NCBI RefSeq assembly: GCF_000204055.1
Contig: NW_006768769.1
Location: forward strand, 374,576 to 438,575
DNA length: 64,000 nt
Reading direction: 5' to 3'
Source of the DNA: Melampsora larici-populina 98AG31
Taxonomy: Eukaryota; Basidiomycota; Pucciniomycetes; Pucciniales; Melampsoraceae
Position 1 is the first letter of the stretch. Every line of letters begins with the position of its first letter. Below the pieces are notes generated by a model, which saw only the letters and a program-made list of their open reading frames with translations, was not told the origin of the DNA and did not search any database. Shown piece by piece: positions 23,029-33,877 of this stretch. The translations under genes and the position numbers were made by a program.

Positions 23029-24558
23029 ATGTTTATTGGCTTTGACGTGCCACCGGATTCGACTGTGGTGAATTGGGAAGAAATCCGAAACTACGGATTG
23101 ATGAACATCAGTCCACACCCTTCCAGGAGCCAGAAGACGCGCTTTCGTCTTCTCGCTGGCGGTATGGTCATCATGACACTGTTATATACAATAAACTTGT
23201 TCAAAGCCATGATCGATAAACAACTCTGGTTCTTCAAGACTGATAAATTAGGATATTGTCGACCGAATATCCATACTCTCTTACCACTGTTGTCTTGTAT
23301 CGAGTGTATGCGTGAGTCGGGCTTGTGTTTCTTTCTTCCGAAACCTTTATTTGTTTCTACCAAAAAGCTAATGAATTTCCTGTGTGGTCCTAAAGTCGTC
23401 TTCGTCTCTATCGTTTTGTTAGAAAGGGATTACCAGGGCTATTTACATGTGTCCACGGTTTTTACCCTTCTTCTCTCATATACTTTTTTACATTTTGGCA
23501 TTGTGACCCGTAGTAAGTGAATGATCACAGTGACCCTGCTTGAATTTTACTTACCCCATTTCTTTTCAACCGTTGCTGACAGCTTGGAGAATTTTGGCAA
23601 GTTTGCCTAGGACCTCAATTGAGCTCGGTGATAATCAAGCGGATCACCGGTCATCGATATCACCCCGCAAGTTCAACACTCTGATATGCCTACTATATTT
23701 TTCATTTCCTGTGGTCTTTATTCCACTACATATTTGGATGTCTTTAAATTCCTCCAAGGTCGGAAGACTATGGTTTCAAGTCATGCCTGTTTTGGACAAC
23801 CTAATTCTCTTCAATGAAGGCACGATGAGTCAATCTCAGATTCAAGAGCTCAGTGGAACTGCTGAAGGAATGCTTAACACAGTACAAAATCCTTACATCC
23901 TCGCTATCCTCTTGTGGCGTATTGCTAGTGGTATCTACATGTTATTCATCACGGCTGAGATAGCTGTTTTCACTTACGCGTCTATCAGGCTTTTGAAGGC
24001 CTTGGGGAAACGACTTCGGGTAATTAGTCATGCCAAGGCTAACGCCGCTCAACTAGCAACCATCGATATTCACATGCAAGCGAGCCTCGTCAACATCACA
24101 GAGGTTTCACATCAAACTTTGGATCCCAGTCATCCAAAAAAAACAGCGGCTTGGTGGTGGATGTGGCTTACTTCGAATGATGACATTGAGCCGAGCGTGT
24201 GGAATGATATGGATAACGTGGTATTCAGCGAAGTGAGGTATCTAGAGGAGAATTATGGGACCATAAATCGCTATCGTCATGTGATTCTTTTTCAGTTGAT
24301 TCTTTGTGGTATAGTGAAGGTGTCATTTTGGATCCTGGGCGCTCTGGTTGGTAAGCATCCATCTCTATATATCAACAAAATTTGAGCGGTACATCTATTG
24401 ATCGTATCTTTCGGATCTCCACGATATGTATCATAGCTTTCAATGTATTTGAAGCTGTGTACGAAACTCCTGCAATAGATATTTTGTTGATTGTCTATGA
24501 ATGGTCTAACTGGACTTGGGGAGCTCCCGGTATTTTACTTGCACTAGTCAGTCACTAA
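23029..24558 (+). CDS. Predicted seven-pass membrane protein, 429 aa
   Basis: Exons 23029-23311, 23396-23512, 23583-24350 and 24437-24558 join in frame, with introns of 84, 70 and 86 bp. Seven hydrophobic segments are visible: RLLAGGMVIMTLLYTINLF, LLSCIECMLVFVSIVL, VFTLLLSYTFLHFG, FNTLICLLYFSFPVVFIPL, a long one around LAILLWRIASGIYMLFI, VILFQLILCGIVKVSFWIL and a C-terminal one near ILLIVYEW. A conserved GYCRPNIHT lies between the first two. The gene at 40267-41939 has the same layout, the related GYIRPRMHT motif and matching intron phases, so the two form a family. I do not recognise it; receptor or transporter function cannot be told from sequence. The last exon could extend further, since open frames continue to about 25130. 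Confidence 0.7.
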
Positions 24559-25544
24559 TTTATGTGCCTTAAGTCGTATAGGCCTTTTTTTCTCCTAACA
24601 ACATCAAACTCTTTCCGTTTTGACCATACATCAAAGACCACAACCTTGAGCAATTTCATGCCATCCCTTAGCGGAAACCTCAAAAGGAGTATATTGAAAA
24701 GAGATCATCAAAACTCATCACAGGTACCACCAGAAACCTTATCGCGGGGATTCCAACTTAGTCACATCAAAGTATGTGAAACCTTTTCTTCATGCCTCGC
24801 GAACCGAATTAAGTCTCATAACGTTCTCTCTCTCTACGGCAGCAATCGATTCAAAAAGGGTTCCAACACTTTTCTTACCGAATGATTTCCATAGCCTCCT
24901 TATTCAGATCTCGCTCAAATGAACGTGAAGTTCGACACGAAGGGCCGATTGTCATTGATTTTTCAAACCTGAGATATCATGAGAGTCTAAGAACGGTCGA
25001 TCTCATCAAACTCAAATCATATCCTTTCGATGAAAAGATTGATCCTAACTCCCGAGATACAACTGATTTGGATGTTATCAAAGCCTTACGAGCTCAGGAT
25101 GGCCAAGGTGTGGTACATGAGATTGACCCTTAAAATGGACATCAAGGTCCCTCTCAAAGTTCTAAAGAAGGGTTATCATCAACGTGTGTCATGTGTGAGA
25201 AGTATCAGACCGATCAGATTGCTTTAGGTTACCAGATGGTATTTAATCGTGACTCAGTCTATTTGCTTAACATCAAAGTCAGCTGCCTGGAATCTTTTAA
25301 ATTACTTTTGTTGTCTTTGTTGTACAAGTAAACTCAATGTAGTATTAGATCTATAAATTCATTTGGTAAGTCAACCAGTGAGGAAAAATGACTCAGGAAA
25401 AGATGCAGTCTCAGAGCAATAACTATCGCAAATGACGAGGTAGACTTTCACGTGAAAGCACGAGACTTTTGGTGATCACAAAGATTGGAGATCTTAGGAA
25501 AGTATGCGCAAGAGTTCAAATGGGGAGACCGCGTCTTTGTCAAT
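24559..25544. other. Open stretches after the membrane-protein gene, unresolved
   Basis: Plus-strand frames at 24562-24885 (basic, Ser-rich) and 24882-25133 (with GPIVIDFSNLRYHESLR) read as if coding but do not splice cleanly onto the preceding gene by any GT-AG pair I could find. They could be alternative 3' exons, a separate small gene or a decayed tail. From about 25140 to 25544 I see nothing. Confidence 0.35.
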
Positions 25545-26735
25545 GTTTTGTAGTCCACAAGCGCATGTTTGCCAATGAATTATCGATCACAAGGAGCTAG
25601 ACAAAACAAAACAAAAACTTGAACTAACTTATAGGCGTGTCGGGCAAGAAGGTTTGTACTACATAGTGAAACACTTCGAGGGAGAACAGCGCAGTACAGA
25701 GAAGAAAAAAAAGAAAACAGACAACAGACAACAGGAGCGTTCATCGTATCACATCAAAATCATTCGAGTTCATAAGATAAATTCTATAATGTGACAGAAG
25801 CAAAAGGTCAAAAAAATAAAGTCAGCATAAGAAAGAACTACAAAATGAAGGATCTATAACGTACCATCATAAAATTCCAAGAAAAGTCAAGCAATTTCAA
25901 ATCTCAATACTACCACTTAAACAGCATTCGAGTCCTAAGATGCCAAAGTAAACAACAAAAGGAGTCCAAGAAGTCAGGATTCAAGAAAGATAAAGATTAA
26001 TCCAAAGAAAATGTATAAAAAGACTTACTGATTTCAATTCTTTATCATTCAAAGTATATAAAGAAGACCCATAAAGACCACTAAATCCATTTAAGTAAGA
26101 GTTATAAAACGTATTAACCGAATTCGGACATCCAAAGTAAGAACCGCAAGTACCCCATTGATAACCACCGCCAAAGTAAGAGTTACAAAGACCAGGAAAT
26201 CCATTGTTATACATCAAACTATTATAATAATTGTATGTGAATGGCATTTGTCCTGAGAAATAATTGTTGATTCCTCCATAACATTTTTCTTGAATAGATT
26301 TCTCTTTGATGTTTCCACCTGCAACAATCTCCTCACTTCCCGCTCGACGACTCAATTCAGCGACAGTATCAAGACCTGAAGATCTGAAGATCGGGTAGGT
26401 AAAGCTACAACTGCTTGCAAGACACATAACAAACTTAAGAGTGCGATTGTGAACTGCATGATGAGATTGGTTCGTAAGAAAAGTTTTGTTAAAGACTAAT
26501 CAAAGGTTTTGATAATAAGAGTTTATAGTAAAAGGTCGTAAATCGAGCAAGATTTTGATAATGAGACTTTTGTAGTGAAGAGTAGAAATTGAATGGATGA
26601 GGAGTGAGGAGGAAAGAAAAACAAGCCTTGAGGTGCCACTTTTATAGCCGAATCCATTCATCGCATTGAGTGAAAAGGCATCCCTTTCACTCTCATGGTC
26701 CCTCTTCTTCTTGGTGCGCTGTAAGCCGTGACTTG
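25545..26735. repeat. Right arm of inverted segmental duplication
   Basis: This is the inverted counterpart of 20605-21742, containing the frameshifted secreted-protein gene with its TATA box and 3' flank. The spacer between the arms is about 3.8 kb. Divergence includes small indels, so the duplication is not recent. Confidence 0.75.
25917..26459 (-). pseudogene. Paralogous secreted protein gene, frameshifted by 8-bp duplication
   Basis: The ATG at 26457-26459 opens a signal peptide almost identical to that of the left copy (MQFTIALLSLLCVLQ...VVALPTRSS). Immediately after, ATCTTCAG is duplicated in tandem (about 26378-26393), shifting the frame by 8 bp and leading to a stop within about 15 codons. 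The mature-domain frame is intact beyond the shift (GLDTVAELSRRAG, then four cysteines) and the intron (25935-26028, GTAAGT donor) and last exon (25917-25934) are conserved. Read from an internal ATG at 26427 it would lack the signal peptide. An assembly error is possible but the duplication is clean. Confidence 0.8.
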
Positions 26736-26771
26736 AGGAGCAGGTCTTCCCACCGGCCGATTGGTGGGAAG
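26640..26771 (-). promoter_or_regulatory. Promoter of the right secreted-protein copy
   Basis: TATAAAA (minus strand, 26646-26640) sits in the same ATTCGGCTATAAAAG string as in the left copy. About 100 bp upstream is a hairpin CTTCCCACC / GGTGGGAAG (26746-26754 and 26763-26771), followed by further ACCGGTGG motifs. Its TGGGA/TCCCA core parallels the palindrome upstream of the left copy. Confidence 0.5.
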
Positions 26772-27878
26772 CTCCCACCGGTGGATTTTCTACCGGTGTT
26801 CCGGAACGTGACGATGAGGCAGTGTTGGTTAAAAATGTGATCTCGGGCTCACGTCTTTACAATCAAAGTCATCAAAACACACAATGAACAGCGGTAGAGT
26901 GTAATTTAGAGCTTCTCATGACATCCTTCTGACGATGACGATAAACAACATGACCACTGATTCCGGTGATACTGACCGTTATTGAGAATGGAATTTTACA
27001 CACGCCTGGATGATAGAAATCTCTGGTTGTCTCGAATACATCTCACGATTTCCATCCAGTGATGCCCTCAAGTTTGACCTTCATCAACCCTGAATGGCAG
27101 CTGAGCCTACAGTCGAGCATAGAATCAACCAACAGATACTCATCAGTATCACACAATGCTGTGCCGGTACGTGACCATCATTCCTTGATCACGAATCCAT
27201 AATCGCCCATTAAATTTACAAGTTATCAATTAATTTGCTCAACTTCCTTCTACATAAAACTTTTGAAATCCAATAGAATCCAACCAATCCTTCCTGAACG
27301 ACGAACATTTTCCTACAAAACTTGAAATCAAACTCACTTTACATTCTCACCAAAAAGATCGTAAACTTCTCAAGATTAAAACAAAAGTTAATCTTATTTT
27401 TTTTCTTTCTAAAAGTGCATCTAAGCATATTTGCATATACATAAACACTATCCAAATTTTTAACTGAGATGACTATTTTGCCATGGAGAGACGGTCATTT
27501 AGTCAAAGTAAACCGTTTCATTGACTTTCGAATACATTTTTTAAGACTTTTTTCCTTTTTACATATTTGCGTACCCTCCATTTTGAAGAAATGGTAGCTG
27601 TGTAGCCTGTAGGTAGTCATTTTCAACAAAGCGAATGATTTCGTGTTTGAAAAACATTCATGAATGAGTTATGTATCACTCTTGTTGGATTGAATTTGTA
27701 ATATCCAATTATTTAAAATCACATTTCATGCTACACAAGTTCATAACACCAATAATACAAAAGAATGACAAAAAAAAACTCAAACTACAAATTGTAAAGA
27801 TACAAAAACTACAAACTCGTACAACAAAAAGTGATCAAAAGAAAAAAGAAAAGTAAATCAAATGACTACTATGTATGT
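26772..27878. other. Intergenic, no gene seen
   Basis: AT-rich towards the right, with only short frames. It holds the distal promoter of the frameshifted secreted-protein copy and the 3' flank of the glycosyltransferase gene. I see no repeat with clear ends. Confidence 0.4.
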
Positions 27879-29626
27879 TTAACCTCTTTCAATAATAGGT
27901 AAATCATGATACATCGGAAACAACAAATCGACTACAAACCTACTAAAAGTAGACCCTTGAGTACCTACCACACCTTTCGAATGTCCCGAAACCATTGCAT
28001 CAAGTAAAGGAGCAAACAAACCACCCAAGGAAACCTTATCGACCGAATTCATCAATCCATTCAATTCTGAACCTAATCCGAAATCATTCAAGATCGAAAC
28101 ACATGGAAAAGCTTTAAAGAATGGTCTTAGAGATGATTCACTAAACGGATTAACCGAATCGGTTGCAATATATAAGATTTGATTAAATTTTTCTAATCCT
28201 AATCCTGATTTGTGTAATTTGTTTCTACATTTCCGTTTCGAAACTCTTGGATTGGTGGTTCGGATTCGGTTCTGATCATTTGCAATAGCTTGGTTCAATA
28301 AAGAGATACTAAGGTTCATCGGACCGGTCACTAATCCTTCCAAAGCGTTCATGGCCCTCAAATGACTTTCAGATCTAAAAACACTATCACCTAATCTAAT
28401 ATGAACCGACCAATACTGATGATGACCACCTAAACTATGGATAATCTCTTGAGACCTTTTCTTCAAGATCCCATGAATCGAATCATCAGGTAACATAGCT
28501 TTCCTAATCAAACTTCGCATCCTGATCATCTCTTGTTGTTGAGCATTCGGCCGATGATGATCAATCTTGATTCTAGATGTACCAAACAATGAACCCAAAC
28601 AAATCAATCGTTTTCCAGAAACCTTGACATCTAACTCCAAATCATCCTTCACCCGAACCAGTTTTCCAAACTTCCCTAAAACGCTTTCATCCACTACAAC
28701 TTCTTGATTCGTAATTAAATACTTATAATCATAAACCTTTACATCTTTTAAATTATACAAATCATCCTTCAAATCCAAATCTAAATGTCGAACTAACAAG
28801 CCAGGTTCATAAACCCCTTTCGGCAAATCCTGTATCGAAATAAGTTGCGAAACCGATCCTAAATCCACAATCTGATCCCACCCAATCGTAGTAATCCCAT
28901 TAAGAGATCCAAGACATTCACGTGAAAAAATAGAAGAAGACGAATTAAGTTGATGACAATGTTCTAATCCGATCTTAGATTGAGCAGTTGTAAGTCTATG
29001 ACTCAGTTTCTCTGAACTGATATAAGGTATCGGAGTTCCCAAGAAACAAGGTGGGATCAATAATGTTCTGTTTAAAGCGTATGCCAACGTCAACGCGTTT
29101 TCTAATGCGATTCGTTGGTTATGGAAACCTGAATGTGGTAAATATGTTATATATCGTTTTGTTTTTAAGATTGGTTTAGGTCTTGGGATCGGAAACGGGT
29201 CGAGTTCAATAACTAATTATAAAACAAAACCATAAGTGTTTTAGAGATTTGGATGATCGATTTGATTGACTTACTTGATGGTTCATTTGGTTCATATTCT
29301 TGAATTGAAGTTAACGAATAGAATAGATTTCTCCAAAAGAAAGATAATAAGAATAAGAAAATCAAAAAGCAAATAATAAGTTTAATTTGATTAAATTTAA
29401 TGGATGATGATTTATTAAAAGTAAAAGTAACAATCAAGCATGAATTTAAATAAGTTTTAATTTGATGATTTGTAGATTGTGACTGTGATGTGTTGTTGTT
29501 GTTGGTTTTGATATTCCTTGAAGGTGAAGGTGAAAGTGATAATGATAAACTTGAAATGGGTGCCAGTGGTCGAGGGTTGATTTTATTTTTATTTTTTTTA
29601 GGTGAATGAACCATTTTATCTATCAC
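27879..29626 (-). CDS. O-fucosyltransferase-like glycosyltransferase, type II membrane, 561 aa
   Basis: Exon 1 is 29626-29275 and exon 2 is 29212-27879; the 62-bp intron (GTAAGT...ATTAG) joins them in frame. Exon 1 gives a Ser/Asn-rich cytosolic tail and one membrane anchor (LIICFLIFLFLLSFFW, about residues 85-105). The luminal part opens with YLPHSGFHNQRIALENAL (residues 141-158), the nucleotide-sugar-binding start of the protein O-fucosyltransferase superfamily. It continues with SVHIRLGDSVF near residue 375, IATDSVNPFSES and a C-terminal VVGTQGSTFSRFVVDLL. The family transfers fucose or related sugars in the secretory pathway; the acceptor is unknown. A second in-frame ATG (MVHSPKK) five codons in could be the true start. 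Confidence 0.78.
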
Positions 29627-30100
29627 TTCAAGTGCTGTGGTAAACTCAAACTCAATTCTTCAATCTTCTCAAACCTCATTCATCCCATACTCTCAGTGAT
29701 GCCTGATCTTACATTAAACCCATAACCCTACCTTGCCCAATAACCCATGCCCCTTCAAGTTGCCAAAGATAGCAAATGTTCTTGACACTCATCAGCAAAT
29801 TTTCATCAATCAAGTGAACAACTCATTTCCCAATCCTACAAAATATTAATCTCAAAATTGGATTTTTGACATTAAATATGTGTATCAACGTTTTATTTAC
29901 TTCATCATTTCTTTCCAGAAAATCACCACACAAGAGGAATGAAAAAGAAAAAAAAGTAGGATTAAATACAAAACATCAAAGAAAAAAGTAACCCAAAGTC
30001 TTAATATATGTATAGAAAAAAACATTCAGTATTGATATGGAGAAGAAGATATATTACACAAAATAAGAAAGATCATAAAGATGATGACTGAAAATCATAT
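29627..30100. other. Intergenic between glycosyltransferase and SLY1
   Basis: Both neighbours are on the minus strand, so this holds the SLY1 3' flank and the promoter of the glycosyltransferase gene. Poly-A/T tracts occur (about 29940-30000). No coding signal is seen. Confidence 0.5.
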
Positions 30101-32645
30101 TCATGTGTTCACTTTTGATAATCTATCCAACGAATCTAAAAATTCATTAGGTGTTAAAATCTCAGTAGATCCATATGTAATCTTCTTACTTCCACCCATC
30201 CCACCACTAAGACTAGCTCGAGTCGCAAATTCCTAAAAAGAAAAAGTAAAACACATCAATCTTCCTAAAAACTGATATTCTCATACGAAAAAAGACAAAA
30301 AATCTACACATACCTGAAGATTCGAAGCTTCAACATATCCTCCTCCACCCACCACAAAGACAATCGCTTCACTAAAGCCAACTCTGGTTTTCTTATTATT
30401 CAGTCCTCCTAATGGCATGTTCCTACCTGATCTAGGATCAAATGTAAGATAATCATCTGTATCCATTAAAGCTTGATTAGATCCTGAACTTGGATCCATA
30501 ACTGCTTCTACCAATCTGGTGACTCCAAAATCTTTCCTTCCTGGTAAAAAGTTTTTAACACCTGATAAGATATTATCAAATGCTCCTCCACCTAATCCTC
30601 CTTCTTTTAGACGATCTGTTAGCTAAGTTAGTCATATTTGAACAGAAAAATGTGATCAGTCATAACACCCATACGATACGATTCGGTCAAGAAGTGTGCC
30701 CAAGGAAGGTGAAGCTTTGGAAGATGCAGCTTGAATATCAAGACTTACCCGATTACTGATCGCACTAAACCCTCTAAACAGTTCACCACCTGGACCACCA
30801 GTGTTAGACATCGAAGTCGGCACACTAGCACTACCTAAACTCATCGAATTCGTCATCCTCAAGATCTCCCTAATCTTCTTAACATACTCCCAAATCCCCA
30901 TCCTTTCCACTCCACATTCATTCAACGCTCTTTCATACTCTATCAAATCTTCCTTTGAGATCTCATTATTACTCAAATAATAAATCAACATCAATCTTAA
31001 TTTATCATTCGGTTCATGTTTTTCTGGGTCTTTGAGAGCTTCTAATAAGCTTGGTCGGTTCTGTTTAGAAATCGAATCTTCCATTTGGAATAAAGTATCA
31101 AGCCCTCGATGTTTGATCCCTTGGAGTAAGGCGGTAGCAATGTTCATATGAGTGTCCAGTGTAGTTTTACGTGCGGTGAGTTCAGGCAGAGCGGTGATGG
31201 CAGCCTTTAGATGTGCAGCATTAGATGTGACGTCAATTTGTGAAACATCATTAATATCTCCAATCCCTGTTGACCGTGTAATCTCAGCTGCATCAGATTT
31301 ATACCTAGATATCATCGAGCCAAGCAAAGTTTCCATATCAGCATAAAACGGAAACCGAAAGACTAGGTAAAAATACTCACTTGTTGAGTTCGGTATCAAT
31401 CTCTTCTGCCACTTCTGGAAACGGCTTGCTAGAGTTTTTAGCCCAAAAGAAATCTTTACTATCAAGGTCATAGACCCTTTTCTGCAACCGACCAGCCTCT
31501 GGTGTCTGTTCCAAGTCAAAAAGAAAGGTTTCGTAAAGAGGTGTCAGAGCCCATCTATCTTTTGTTATGCATAATATACTGAAGAAAGTGAATAGAGTGA
31601 TGTTGAAAGTGGAAACAGACCTCAACAGTGACACGATTGAGTTTCATCTCAAGTACATCATTAACCAGAGCTTGATAAGTCCAACTATGACTCAACATTG
31701 GTACCAGATCGATATTCCGATCGAGGATCAATAAGACCGGTCGTCCCGATTCCGACGTAAAGAGATGATTAGATCTTGATGACAAAAGATAATCACGTAA
31801 TCGGCTATCCAACTTTCGAGCAACCATCTCCGCAGCATTTCCACGTGGACAACGAATGATCGGTAACTGGGCTATTATCCAATTCAAAGATCCAGAAGAT
31901 TTAGTCAACTCTGATGAGTGGCGATCGGGCATGACTCACTCATTGTTGCTACTACACTGAAAAGTCCTTTTGCAATACTATCGGCAGTTTGTTCAACATC
32001 TTCTTCTGACGCACGCGGATCGTTCAGGATCTCGTATGTTGTCCGTTTAGGTCCTGAACTACTACCGGTATATGAAAGACAAAATAGATGAGGTTCAAGC
32101 ACAATGAAATCGAGATACTGATCGTAAACCTAGGGTATTGGTGTTAAGGAAAGAAACCACAAGTCAAAGCGAATCATTGATGAATTGATTGATAATGATC
32201 AAAAGCTTACCTGTTCTACTGAAGCATCAGCCCCACTCTCAATCACTAAACTAGCCAATTCTTCCAACAAAGGTCTAGGTAAAGAACTAGTAAAGTTTAA
32301 ATAAAACGTTTCATAGAGTCCTTTTTCAAGATCTCTACCGATCCGTTGAATTGATTCTCTAGTCGGACTAACAAAATAAATCGCAGGTACATCTGGAAGT
32401 GCTGGTCGATCTGTATTCAGTTGCATATGAAGTGTCACACCTAAAGATCTTAAGTCTTGAACTCTTAGACTCGTTGCTAGTATGTCTTGTGACCTTTGGT
32501 CTAGGATAAGCACTTTCCATGGTGGTAATGAACTCGGATCGGATTCAGTGCTGTTGGTGAGTTGTTGATTTGGATTGTTGAAACTCAGTAGAGTTTTTAG
32601 TGATTGGATTTGATATTCTCTTAGAGAAAGAGATGATGTTGCCAT
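30101..32645 (-). CDS. SLY1: Sec1/Munc18 family protein Sly1, 665 aa
   Basis: Seven exons join in frame: 32645-32211, 32129-31940, 31871-31621, 31505-31381, 31304-30749, 30622-30314 and 30232-30101. The 665-residue product equals the usual Sly1 length. Sly1 binds the ER-Golgi syntaxin Sed5/syntaxin-5 and promotes SNARE assembly for vesicle fusion. Supporting motifs are [14 protein letters not shown] at the N-terminus, [76 protein letters not shown], and near the end [31 protein letters not shown]. An upstream ATG at 32720 is in frame but gives a His-rich leader and is less likely. No broken motif is seen. Confidence 0.93.
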
Positions 32646-33877
32646 GTGATTGATGGATAGGTTGAGGATGAGAAGTGGTTGATGATGATGATGATGACTT
32701 TTCTGTTGGTCATCGATCACTTCTCATTCAAGAATACCACAGCGACAGCACCCCGGTCCCCGACTCCAGACATACCTGAGATCGGGTAGCAGCTGGGCAT
32801 ACCCGAAATCGGGTAGTAGTCGGACACCCTCCAAGATTCGGGTCATGAGAATGAAAGTCTGATATCATCCATTGTGATTTTTTACGCGACTCTCATTCTC
32901 GGCACACATAGAATCGTATCCTATCGTATCTCATCATTCTACCATAAGAGTCATGACACACAATAGTCGCCGCCGATATCATCACCCAACAGGGTCGAAG
33001 CCTGGAGAGCGTCCCGGGTCGACATACGTTCAAGAGAGATGGCTGATGATCAGCTGATGCCAAGCTTTCACAACTGCCCGAATCACAGCCTAATCGACAA
33101 GTTGAACGGGTCTTCCAATCGAATACAATAGTAACCTACGATGTCAAGTTCGAAGATCAGGAAAAGTTGAGGAGCATCGGTCATCGAGAAGGTGTTCCTG
33201 GCCTGAGTCTTGGCCATCGGAACACTCGGAAGACGCGGCACCTTCTCGGGTCGATGGCGGGAATGAGTCAAGTTGGAAGGCAAACACGGTTTGAAGTACA
33301 TAGCTCGACCTGGTCACCATGAAATGGCAAAGCTCTGACCGAGACGGCGATGGTGGAACCAGATTCACCCTATTGCCAATGTTCTGAAGCTTGCCATTCC
33401 ACATGCCGGCCTCCCTTTGCGGGTGTTGGATTTTGATCATGACTGCCATTTCCCTTCGAACAGACTACTCCAGCGCGATCGTCATTGGCTCTCCTAGCCT
33501 CTCTTCCTTCGCCTCTTTTACCTCGTCGATCGCTCAACGCCATTTGGCGATATATATCTCTTATAACTTGGCCGTTACCTACACCTCACCTCATTCTGTC
33601 CATCCTTCCAATATATCCTTACTACCATTTTCGACACTTCGATCACACTCGTCTAACTTTCCATAACAATTCAACACTAAGCTCTCCTTGACTAAATCTA
33701 TTGCTTGTTGGAACGCGCGCTGGTAGCATACCTCGTACCCAAGCACAACCTATCTAATCAACTGATTCGTACGTTCATCTTGACTTGCTACTTTCTCGTG
33801 TCTATGTGAATCTTAACCTTTTGGCTTGTTTCATACATTTCTTTGACTCGGACCAAAGATTCAGACCGGCTCTGACC
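32646..33877. promoter_or_regulatory. Divergent intergenic region of SLY1 and the ThrE gene
   Basis: The 1.2 kb between two divergent genes should carry both promoters. At 32770-32815 the string ATCGGGTAG occurs twice, once within ACCCGAAATCGGGTA, an inverted pair. Similar TCCCGAGT pairs occur in the TIM21-TRM2 promoter. Open frames around 33083-33449 (minus) and 33391-33691 (plus) have no motif and are probably chance. The leader of the ThrE gene may include an upstream intron. Confidence 0.45.

Noticed and set aside
25917..26427. Right secreted-protein copy as an intact gene starting at the internal ATG 26427
   Set aside because: That start removes the signal peptide, which is preserved in the other frame just upstream; the 8-bp tandem duplication explains the shift.
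33083..33691. Open frames of 70-100 codons on both strands upstream of the ThrE gene
   Set aside because: No motif, overlapping on both strands, and located in a divergent promoter region.
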